DNA of 64,000 nucleotides from positions 124,001 through 188,000 of the forward strand of contig SVNK01000003.1 in NCBI GenBank assembly GCA_015066935.1. The letters run 5' to 3'. Below the pieces are notes generated by a model, which was not told where the DNA came from, made no database searches, and worked only from the letters and a program-made list of their open reading frames with translations. The DNA comes from Ruminococcus sp. (GTDB lineage Bacteria; Bacillota; Clostridia; Oscillospirales; Ruminococcaceae). Numbering within the stretch: the first letter of the stretch is position 1; each line of letters starts with the position of its first letter. The translations under genes and the position numbers were made by a program. Shown here piece after piece: positions 17,840-24,686 of this stretch.

Positions 17840-18481
17840 TCATATAATTGTGTCATTTATAAGCTGTAAATATTCTGAACCGAGCCGCAAAAGCTGTGGT
17901 TCGGATTCTGACGGAGATGCAAGAAACGATTGCAGTGAACTGTCAAGGTTTCTGATATAGCGGCTTATAGCTTCTCCCGTCTTATCGGGAGTGAGACCGC
18001 TGTTATAGAGTTTTCTTGTAAAACATTCATCGGTGAGTGAGAATACATACTCATGAGGGCATATCTTTGCAAGTTCTTCAGCTTCAAACCTGATTCTGAA
18101 CATGAAAAACTCCTTAAAAAGGTTAAGAAGAAGCTGACTCTGCGTGCGTATCTGAACTCTGAGTGTACCGATATATTGGTCGGGAGCACGTTGAAGCTCC
18201 ACTTTATAGCTGATTGTAGGGTGGTATTTATAGTCGAGCGAAGTACGCATGGTCATAAGTGAAGCAGAACGCTGCTGTTGTATACGGAAGCTTTCACCTA
18301 TGAGTTCTGAAAGGTAATCAAAGGTGCTTCTCATACGCATTTCCGGAGTCTCACAGGCGAGGTGCTGGGCGAGAATCTGATTTATAAGATTTGAACGGCT
18401 TGTACCGAGTCTGTACGCTTCTCTGTCGACGGCTTTGATGATGTCGTCCATCAATACAAGGCTGTAAACGCTTTTGTTCAT
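17840..18481 (-). CDS. Ribbon-helix-helix-like protein preceding clpB
   Basis: A 213-residue soluble protein without a recognised full-length family. The first 45 residues (KSVYSLVLMDDIIKAVDREA, YRLGTSRSNLINQILAQHL) have the strand plus helix-turn-helix form of ribbon-helix-helix DNA-binding or antitoxin-like proteins. The remaining 165 residues look alpha/beta with a strand-rich middle (YKVELQRAPDQYIGTLRVQI) and are not membrane bound. It has its own strong promoter, lies 13 bp upstream of clpB and should be co-transcribed with it. It could be a regulator of this operon or of a stress response. That is inference from position and the N-terminal motif. Confidence 0.65.
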   Translation of the reverse strand: MNKSVYSLVLMDDIIKAVDREAYRLGTSRSNLINQILAQHLACETPEMRMRSTFDYLSELIGESFRIQQQRSASLMTMRTSLDYKYHPTISYKVELQRAPDQYIGTLRVQIRTQSQLLLNLFKEFFMFRIRFEAEELAKICPHEYVFSLTDECFTRKLYNSGLTPDKTGEAISRYIRNLDSSLQSFLASPSESEPQLLRLGSEYLQLINDTII

Positions 18482-18513
18482 AGAATCATCCTTTCGAGGT
18501 AACCTTTTATTAT

Positions 18514-18542
18514 ATTGTAATACGGATTATTAAATTTGTCAA
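18514..18542 (-). promoter_or_regulatory. Sigma-A promoter of the RHH-clpB operon
   Basis: On the minus strand, TTGACA (18542-18537), a 17-bp spacer and TACAAT (18519-18514), about 30 bp before the RHH-like gene. The SD is GAAAGGATG. No inverted repeat matching CIRCE overlaps it. Confidence 0.8.
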
Positions 18543-18579
18543 GCGGATTATATAATATTTCACGCAAATTTCATAAAGC

Positions 18580-18609
18580 AAAAAAATTACCTTCCCGAGG
18601 GAGGGAAGG
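18580..18609 (-). terminator. Terminator of the candidate small RNA
   Basis: On the minus strand, CCTTCCC-TCCCTC-GGGAAGG followed by TAATTTTTTTG: a 7-bp GC-rich stem and a U run. Confidence 0.75.
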
Positions 18610-18832
18610 CGGTCTCCGACCCAAACGGATGAACCGTTTAGCACTGTGAGTCGTCGCAATTGAAGTTAAAACAAATTATTGAGAATAGAAAACATAAAAA
18701 AATTACAAATGAAAGAGACAAGTTTTAATTGTTAACTAAAAACTGCTCCTGAATCAAGTGAATTAATATGCAGTATCAAGTACATGAGAGGGGGAGGGTA
18801 ATTGATACTGAATACTAACTTATCACCTAACA
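18580..18832 (-). ncRNA. Candidate small RNA with CU-rich loops
   Basis: A roughly 250-nt transcription unit with no coding potential that I can see. A consensus promoter (18867-18839) and an intrinsic terminator (18609-18580) bracket it on the minus strand. Near its 5' end, CAGTATCAA and TTGATACTG (18810-18802 and 18779-18771) form a 9-bp perfect stem whose loop reads ACCCTCCCCCTCTC. The terminator hairpin loop also reads TCCCTC-like. A third hairpin, AAACGG-TTCAT-CCGTTT, lies at about 18640-18623. Unpaired UCCC-type loops are typical of Gram-positive small RNAs that pair with Shine-Dalgarno sequences. Function is inference; it could instead be a long 3' tail of the gene at 18986. Confidence 0.5.
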
Positions 18833-18838
18833 GTTATT

Positions 18839-18867
18839 ATTATATTGCATATTTGAAAATGTTGCAA
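18839..18867 (-). promoter_or_regulatory. Promoter of the candidate small RNA
   Basis: On the minus strand, TTGCAA (18867-18862), 17 bp, TATAAT (18844-18839). It lies downstream of the stop of the 18986 gene and points away from it, so it is not the promoter of that gene. Confidence 0.6.
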
Positions 18868-18985
18868 TAAACAAAAGTGCACAAAAATACACTAATGTGA
18901 TTTTTTGCGCACTTTTCCGACTTTTTACGAGTTAATTTTTTGTTAATTGATTACTTAACTATTCTAATTAACAATCACTTCACAA

Positions 18986-20308
18986 TCAGCCGATTTTAAG
19001 TTCGTTGAAACCATTGGACATGGTAAAATCTTTTTTCTCACCGTCAATATCAACAGTCATTGTACTGCCTTCCTTGATTGTTGGAGCAAGGACGATAACA
19101 GTTTTGAAGCTTGCGTGAGGAGTTACACTTGCGATTTCTTTGCCGTCAACACTTGCAGTAAATTTTTTTCCTGCTTCGGCTGAATCAGAGATTGTAGCTA
19201 TTGCATAAGGAGTTGCAGTAGAGGAGACGGTCTTTATCTGGTTTCCGGCAGCGATAAGAGTTCCGCCGGAGTAAACGAATCCTTTAAGGTTGTATACTGA
19301 GAAATCGTTCTTTTTCGTGCCGCTTGAAACGACAGTCTTTCCGCCCTTGACAGTGACTGTTCCCTCGGATTTAAGACCGTTTGTGCCGCCCTTGACATTA
19401 AGTGTTCCGCCCTCGATAGAAATGTCGTCGTGAGCGAAGACTCCGGACTTAACGGATGTAATATTGACATTTCCGCTTTCAAGGATAAAGTCGTCATGGC
19501 TTGCAATTCCGTGAGCGTTGCCTGAAGTGATATTGAGAGTACCGTTGCCCTTGATACGGAGAGTATCATTGGAGAATACGGCACCGTCATTAACGAGGTC
19601 ACTGCCGCCGTCCTTGAGGGTTGATACAGTACCGTCAACGAGTTCGAGGGTGCAGCGTTTTGCACGGTCAATAAAGATAGCGGGACCGTTTGAATTTGAA
19701 AGTGTGATGCCGTCAAGTACAAGCTTGATTTTATCCTCGGTCGCAGCATCTGTACCTATGCTGACGATAATCTGTCCCTGAGAAGCAGAGCCTGAGATGT
19801 GGTAGACGCCTGAGCCTGTAATTTTTACGGTTGAGCCGTCGATAGTGACGTTATCGCCGCTTGATGAAGCTGTTGAACCGAGCTTGATTTTTGCGGTATA
19901 CTCGGCTTTATCCTCAGTTGGAGCCTCAGTGGTGGCTTCTGTGGGAGGTTCTGTTGTAGTCTGTGAGCTTCCGCCGTCGGGATTCTTGGTGATAGTAGTG
20001 GGAGCGTCGCCGCCGCTGGGAGCTGAAGTTGTTGCAGCTTCTGTAGTGACCTCGATGTCGGCAGAGGTTGAAGCTTCGGTTGAATCAGCTGCACCGGCTT
20101 CCGAGGAAGATTCCTGTGAAGCTGACGTTGTTCCTTCTGTGGCATTATCAGCGTTTCCGCTGTCAGATGATGCTGTTTCCGTAGAGGCAGCCGTTGTACC
20201 CGAAACCACACTGTCATTATCTGATGAAGTACCTGATTTTCCGCATGAACATAATCCGCACAATACTGTAAGTGAGGCAAGGAATGCCGTAATTTTTCTG
20301 TATCTCAT
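18986..20308 (-). CDS. Cthe_2159-like beta-helix carbohydrate-binding lipoprotein
   Basis: A 440-residue exported protein with a lipoprotein signal (LTVLCGLCSCG, lipid-modified Cys at about residue 22). A long Ser/Thr/Glu/Ala linker follows to about residue 140 (TTEAATTSAPSGG). The C-terminal domain has right-handed beta-helix repeats (GVYHISGSASQGQIIVSI, LVLDGITLSNSNGPAIFI, RIKGNGTLNITSGNAHGIAS, GGTLNVKGGTNGLKSEGTVTV), which is the pattern of the Cthe_2159 family, reported to bind cellulose and acidic sugars. It is third in an operon with a VTC-domain enzyme and a DUF4956 membrane protein, and starts 11 bp after the latter's stop. A role on the outer surface is expected. Confidence 0.85.
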   Translation of the reverse strand: MRYRKITAFLASLTVLCGLCSCGKSGTSSDNDSVVSGTTAASTETASSDSGNADNATEGTTSASQESSSEAGAADSTEASTSADIEVTTEAATTSAPSGGDAPTTITKNPDGGSSQTTTEPPTEATTEAPTEDKAEYTAKIKLGSTASSSGDNVTIDGSTVKITGSGVYHISGSASQGQIIVSIGTDAATEDKIKLVLDGITLSNSNGPAIFIDRAKRCTLELVDGTVSTLKDGGSDLVNDGAVFSNDTLRIKGNGTLNITSGNAHGIASHDDFILESGNVNITSVKSGVFAHDDISIEGGTLNVKGGTNGLKSEGTVTVKGGKTVVSSGTKKNDFSVYNLKGFVYSGGTLIAAGNQIKTVSSTATPYAIATISDSAEAGKKFTASVDGKEIASVTPHASFKTVIVLAPTIKEGSTMTVDIDGEKKDFTMSNGFNELKIG

Positions 20309-20319
20309 ATTAATCTCCC

Positions 20320-21063
20320 TTAGTTTTCGTAGATTTTATCGTCATATCTGAAGAATACAAGGTTGATAGTCATGTTGCCGTTGAGGGTACGAAGCTCGTC
20401 GATAAATTTTTTCTGATCGATATTCTGGTCGATATCAACACTGTAGATAAGCTCAAAAAGAGTACCGAAGTTAGTTGTCTTAACACGTCTGAGTCTGTGG
20501 AAAGTTGTGTACTTGTTGAGGACAGGCTCAAAGACACCCTGATAATCGAGATTTTCGGGGATAGCGATTTTAAGAGTCATATGGTTTTTTCTTGCACCGC
20601 CGAAGTTAGTCTCGGCAAGGATAAACATGATAGCTCCGAGGATGAGGAAGAATACGATTGCGAATCCCACATAACCGATACCGCATGCAACACCGCATGC
20701 CATTGCAAAGAAGATATACGCTATATCCTTCGGGTCGCCGGGGACGCTTCTGAATCGGACGAGTGTGAATGCGCCTGCAAGACTGAGAGCACCTGCTGTG
20801 GTATTGATAAGAAGAAGGATAAGTGATACGATAGTGGGGAGCATTGTCATAGTGAGGACATAGCTCTGTGCGTAGCCTTCCTTTCGGTGGGTGATGATGT
20901 AGATAAGGCTGATAAGCAGACCGATGATAAGTGCCGCACCCTCACAAAGGAAGAACTCTGAGGGTTTGATTTCAGCAAGCATAGTTGCTGTAGTGTCGAT
21001 AATACCTGAATCGCTGGGCTGGTACTTTGAAAGTACGTTCCCGAAAAAACCGTTTTCAAACAT
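20320..21063 (-). CDS. DUF4956 membrane protein
   Basis: A 247-residue protein with about four membrane helices (residues about 45-150: LIIGLLISLIYII, LTMTMLPTIVSLILLLI, YIFFAMACGVACGIGYVGFA, IVFFLILGAIMFIL) followed by a cytoplasmic domain of about 95 residues (TLKIAIPENLDYQGVFE, LFELIYSVDI). The conserved block LAGAFTLVRFRSVPGDPKD marks DUF4956, whose function is not established. The frame could start at 21126, but AGGAG eight bases upstream of 21063 supports the shorter start MFENGFFG. It is routinely found next to VTC-domain genes, as here, which suggests a joint membrane complex handling polyphosphate or a similar polymer. Confidence 0.85.
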   Translation of the reverse strand: MFENGFFGNVLSKYQPSDSGIIDTTATMLAEIKPSEFFLCEGAALIIGLLISLIYIITHRKEGYAQSYVLTMTMLPTIVSLILLLINTTAGALSLAGAFTLVRFRSVPGDPKDIAYIFFAMACGVACGIGYVGFAIVFFLILGAIMFILAETNFGGARKNHMTLKIAIPENLDYQGVFEPVLNKYTTFHRLRRVKTTNFGTLFELIYSVDIDQNIDQKKFIDELRTLNGNMTINLVFFRYDDKIYEN

Positions 21064-21146
21064 AATAATAAGCTCCTGTAATAAATTTTCGATTGTAAAT
21101 GCACTGAATTCAGCAATAGGATTCATGACAGCATGAATGGTATTGC

Positions 21147-21950
21147 TTATAGTGCAGATTTGTTGGAAGTAAGGATGATTCCTGTGCTTTTCGGCAGAGA
21201 AATGCCGGAAATATAAATCTTCTTTTTGTCTTCAAGCTGTTCACGGATGAAGTTCTGATAAGCTCTGCCGTATTTTGAGAAGCTGGTCTTGTAGATTTTC
21301 AGCTCAGAGAGCTTATTTACGAGCCAGTCCGGGACGGCATCGGAAATTTTCACTTCCATCAGACGCTGGTCAGCTTCAATAATGAAATTGCCGTAGCTTT
21401 CATATTCAAGACCGAGATCGTAACGTCTTTCGGTGAGTTTTCTGTCGAATGTAAGACGAAAATCCTTGTTGTCCTTTCCGAAGAACGCCTCTCTGCGGTA
21501 GCTGATATACTGTTTCGGTGACACTTTGTAGTGGTCGAGGAAGACATCAAGCTCACGGAAAACCTGATTGGTTATGTATTTGTCCGATTGAGGCTTTCTG
21601 CCTGTGGCGAGGTATTCGCTTGATTCTGCAAGAGTCATGGAAACACGTCGCTTTGTGACGATACCGCCGATTTTCTTTTTGATTTCAAGAAAGACCATAT
21701 CGTCGTCCGAAGCGGGGGAATAGTAGCTTCGCAGTCTGATTTTCTCTTTGTAATACGGTTTGCTCAGGGATTCCCTGATAAGAAAATCGTCGTCGGTGTC
21801 GTAGTAGATGTTGAAAATACCGTATTCCTTGCCGCCTACGCAGTACTTATCGGGAATCATATACTCGTTGATGACATTCATCAGTTCGTGGTACTGGTGC
21901 ATATCGAGAAGAAATTTTATTTCCTTTCTGGCAAAAGTATTGATAGCCAT
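21147..21950 (-). CDS. VTC-domain protein (polyphosphate polymerase-like)
   Basis: A 267-residue protein with the tunnel-fold VTC domain, known from the yeast polyphosphate polymerase Vtc4. The characteristic alternating basic and acidic strands are present: RKEIKFLLD near the start, FNIYYDTDDDFLIRESL, EKIRLRSYY, VFLEIKKKIGGIVTKRRV, RLTFDRKL and LMEVKISD, which supply the Lys/Arg ring and metal-binding Glu. Bacterial homologues are cytoplasmic. It heads an operon with DUF4956 and the beta-helix lipoprotein. A clear AAAGGAG SD lies about 30 bp upstream with a hairpin in between. Polyphosphate synthesis is the best guess by homology. Confidence 0.85.
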   Translation of the reverse strand: MAINTFARKEIKFLLDMHQYHELMNVINEYMIPDKYCVGGKEYGIFNIYYDTDDDFLIRESLSKPYYKEKIRLRSYYSPASDDDMVFLEIKKKIGGIVTKRRVSMTLAESSEYLATGRKPQSDKYITNQVFRELDVFLDHYKVSPKQYISYRREAFFGKDNKDFRLTFDRKLTERRYDLGLEYESYGNFIIEADQRLMEVKISDAVPDWLVNKLSELKIYKTSFSKYGRAYQNFIREQLEDKKKIYISGISLPKSTGIILTSNKSAL

Positions 21951-21955
21951 AATTT

Positions 21956-21974
21956 CTTCGGTGGTTAACCGAAG
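21956..21974 (-). promoter_or_regulatory. Hairpin between SD and start codon of the VTC gene
   Basis: On the minus strand, CTTCGG-TTAACCA-CCGAAG lies between AAAGGAG (about 21988-21982) and the ATG at 21950. If folded, it shortens the SD-to-start distance from about 31 nt to about 12 nt, a workable spacing. No other SD precedes this start. Confidence 0.45.
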
Positions 21975-22131
21975 TTCACACTCCTTTCGCTGAAATTATA
22001 TAAATACGCTTTCTTCTGATTTTAATATCTTGAATATATTATAAATAAGAAAGCTTAAATTTATCTTAAAGTATAGATGTACAAAATGAAAAATATGTGT
22101 TTAAAATCTGAAATCCGGCTGTTATATGTGA

Positions 22132-22160
22132 TTGACAACAAGCGGAAAACGTGTTACAAT
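22132..22160 (+). promoter_or_regulatory. Sigma-A promoter of the lipoprotein-radA operon
   Basis: TTGACA (22132-22137), 17 bp, TACAAT (22155-22160), followed by GGAGG and a TTG start at 22191. Confidence 0.8.
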
Positions 22161-22190
22161 TGAAACATACTTTATTTTGGAGGCATAAAT

Positions 22191-23270
22191 TTGATTCGTT
22201 CACTAAGATATACACTTTCATTTTTTTTATCAGCAGCAGTAATCCTTGTGTCGGGATGCAGCAGTTCAAAGCGCTCTGTTGAGGAGCCTGTTCCCACAGC
22301 GGAATACACTTCGCTCGATCCCCACAGCATTGTTTTTGAATGGCAGGACGCTTATGAGCAGAAGCTCAAGGAGTTTGCGTCATCGGACAGCATCAGGAAC
22401 GGCACAGGCGGTTCGATGTTCGATCTTCGTGACATTGACGGGGACGGAACTCCCGAACTTATGATTTCGCCCGATTACGGAATGTCAACCCTATGTGAAA
22501 TATACACCTTTGCCGACGGTAAACTGAAAGAGCTTGATACAGGTGAAAGCGGCGGCGGCGGAGTATTCGGATACATACCGTTCAAGAAACTCTACAACTT
22601 CGTGTACAGCGGCGACGGCTTCGAAATAGGGAAATACTGCAGTTTGTCCGACGGTGTTTTCAAGCAGGAGATAGCCTACTTCAACAACAGCAGAAATGCA
22701 ATTGCAACAGGAACGCTGCTGCGATATGAAATAAATGGTGAGACAGTGGGTCTTACTGACTACGATAAGGCGCTGAGTAACTATAATTCGGATTACAGCC
22801 TTACACTTGGAAGAAAATACACTTTTGACAATAAAACCATTGATTATGCACTCAGGTATTCTGAAAGCTGGGGGACGGTTCTTGCGGAAAACGGCAGAAA
22901 GCAGTACAGAAATCTGCTGGCTGATTACATGGATTCGGCAGAAAAGAGTGCAGGTTTTGAGCTTTGCGACCTGAACGGTGACAATCAGCCTGAGCTGATT
23001 TTGTCGGAAGGCGATTATGAAGGAGCAGTCTGCCGTATCTACACAATTGAAAACGGCTTAATTACCGTGGTTTGCAGCGGTATCGGAAGCAATGGTACGG
23101 TTTTTATGGATACCGAAAGCAGTATTGTGTATGCATACAACGCAGGAAAGCATGTCTGCTGGAGCTTTGATGAAGGAGAACTCAGTGATTATAAGCCCTC
23201 TGAATCATATACAGAGCTTGGCAGAAAGCATCTTCTTACTCCCGAATCAATCACTTCCGCATTGCATTAA
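22191..23270 (+). CDS. Secreted lipoprotein with DxDGDxxPE repeats
   Basis: A 359-residue lipoprotein. It starts at TTG with GGAGG seven bases upstream. The signal peptide ends in a lipobox (LVSGC, Cys about residue 23). The mature part has two acidic loops typical of FG-GAP/EF-hand-like calcium sites, DIDGDGTPELMIS (about residues 82-94) and DLNGDNQPELILS (about 262-274). Each is followed by a strand of the form GxVCRIYTxEN or STLCEIYTFADG, so the protein looks like an internally duplicated beta-propeller-type fold. No catalytic motif is evident. It lies 12 bp upstream of radA in the same transcription unit. The link with radA may be only positional. Confidence 0.8.
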   Translation: MIRSLRYTLSFFLSAAVILVSGCSSSKRSVEEPVPTAEYTSLDPHSIVFEWQDAYEQKLKEFASSDSIRNGTGGSMFDLRDIDGDGTPELMISPDYGMSTLCEIYTFADGKLKELDTGESGGGGVFGYIPFKKLYNFVYSGDGFEIGKYCSLSDGVFKQEIAYFNNSRNAIATGTLLRYEINGETVGLTDYDKALSNYNSDYSLTLGRKYTFDNKTIDYALRYSESWGTVLAENGRKQYRNLLADYMDSAEKSAGFELCDLNGDNQPELILSEGDYEGAVCRIYTIENGLITVVCSGIGSNGTVFMDTESSIVYAYNAGKHVCWSFDEGELSDYKPSESYTELGRKHLLTPESITSALH

Positions 23271-23282
23271 GGGAGGCGTGAA

Positions 23283-24650
23283 ATGGCTAAATCAAGGTAT
23301 ATTTACACCTGTAATCAGTGTGGTTATGAAAGCTCCAAATGGAACGGAAAGTGTCCGTCATGCGGAGCGTGGAACAGCTTTGAGGAGGAGATTGCCGAGC
23401 ACACTTCTTCGTCGGGGAGAGCTTCGGTGCAGTCCATTGACCTTTCCGACAGCATCCTTGAGCTTGAGGACATCGGAGTTGACAGTGATGTCCGCTACGA
23501 TACGGGAATAGGTGAGCTTAACCGTGTTCTCGGCGGAGGACTTGTAAAAGGTTCGCTGGTACTTCTCGGCGGTGAACCGGGAATCGGAAAAAGTACAATA
23601 CTGCTTCAGATCTGCCAGTTTCTCGGTGAGGAACATTCGGTGCTCTACGTATCGGGAGAGGAATCGGCACGTCAGATAAAGCTTCGTGCACAGCGTCTCG
23701 GCGTTGATACTGAGAATCTCTACATACTTACAGCTACCGATGCGGAAGCGATAGCGGAAACCGTAAGCTCGTGCACTCCCGATATTGTGATAATCGACTC
23801 AATCCAGACCGTGAGTATCGGCAGGATAACTTCAAGTCCCGGCAGCATAACTCAGGTAAGGGAATGTACAAACCTGTTCATGCACACGGCAAAGGAACGT
23901 GAAATCCCGATAATTCTTGTCGGACACGTCAACAAGGACGGAGCCATTGCAGGTCCGAAGGTTATGGAACACATCGTTGATGCCGTTCTGTATTTTGAAG
24001 GTGAGCGTCACCAGAGCTACCGTCTGCTCAGGGCGGTCAAGAACCGATTCGGCTCAACAAATGAAATAGGCGTTTTTGAAATGCTTGACAAGGGACTGCG
24101 TGAGGTTGAGAATCCCTCGCAGATGCTTCTTTCGGGGCGTCCCCACAATGTTTCGGGAACATGTGTAGCCTGCGTTATGGAGGGAAGCCGACCGATACTT
24201 GCCGAGGTTCAGGCACTTGCCGCAAAGACAAGCTACTCTGCTCCAAGACGTATGGCAACGGGTTTCGATTTCAACAGGCTTAATATAATAATTGCCGTAC
24301 TTGAGAAGCGGCTTGGTATTTTCATGGGTTCGCTTGACGTATATCTGAATATTGTCGGAGGATTCCGTCTTGACGAGCCTGCGGGCGACCTGCCCGTGGC
24401 AATGGCACTGTACTCGGGAATCATGGACAGACAGATTGACGAGGCGCTTATCGCTTTCGGAGAAATAGGACTCGGCGGAGAAATCCGTTCCGTTTCACAC
24501 ATTTCAGAGCGTATCCGCGAGGCTGAGCGTATGGGTTTCAGAGCGTGTATAGTACCGAAGCAGTCAATGAACAGCATCAATGCCGATGATTACAGGATTG
24601 AGATAATTCCTGCATCAACTCTGAAACAGGCATTCAGCGTAATAAAATAA
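23283..24650 (+). CDS. radA: DNA repair protein RadA (Sms)
   Basis: A 455-residue RadA, a RecA-related branch-migration ATPase used in recombinational repair. It has the N-terminal C4 zinc finger (CNQCGYESSKWNGKCPSCG, residues 11-29), a Walker A (GGEPGIGKST, about 99), the RadA-specific KNRFGSTNE motif (about 255), and a Lon-protease-like C-terminal domain (GGFRLDEPAGDLPVAMAL, FGEIGLGGEIRSV). Length is normal. Start ATG with GGAGG seven bases upstream. Confidence 0.96.
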   Translation: MAKSRYIYTCNQCGYESSKWNGKCPSCGAWNSFEEEIAEHTSSSGRASVQSIDLSDSILELEDIGVDSDVRYDTGIGELNRVLGGGLVKGSLVLLGGEPGIGKSTILLQICQFLGEEHSVLYVSGEESARQIKLRAQRLGVDTENLYILTATDAEAIAETVSSCTPDIVIIDSIQTVSIGRITSSPGSITQVRECTNLFMHTAKEREIPIILVGHVNKDGAIAGPKVMEHIVDAVLYFEGERHQSYRLLRAVKNRFGSTNEIGVFEMLDKGLREVENPSQMLLSGRPHNVSGTCVACVMEGSRPILAEVQALAAKTSYSAPRRMATGFDFNRLNIIIAVLEKRLGIFMGSLDVYLNIVGGFRLDEPAGDLPVAMALYSGIMDRQIDEALIAFGEIGLGGEIRSVSHISERIREAERMGFRACIVPKQSMNSINADDYRIEIIPASTLKQAFSVIK

Positions 24651-24660
24651 TGATGTGAAG

Positions 24661-24686
24661 GAGACAGCTGTGGCTGTCTCTTTTTA
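24661..24686 (+). terminator. Terminator after radA
   Basis: GAGACAGC-TGTG-GCTGTCTC followed by TTTTTATTT. It also spans the stop codon of the convergent minus-strand gene. Confidence 0.85.

Noticed and set aside
18630-18650. TTAGCACT, half of a CIRCE heat-shock operator, near the clpB operon
   Set aside because: The inverted second half is missing at the required spacing, and the site is upstream of the promoter within the candidate small RNA.
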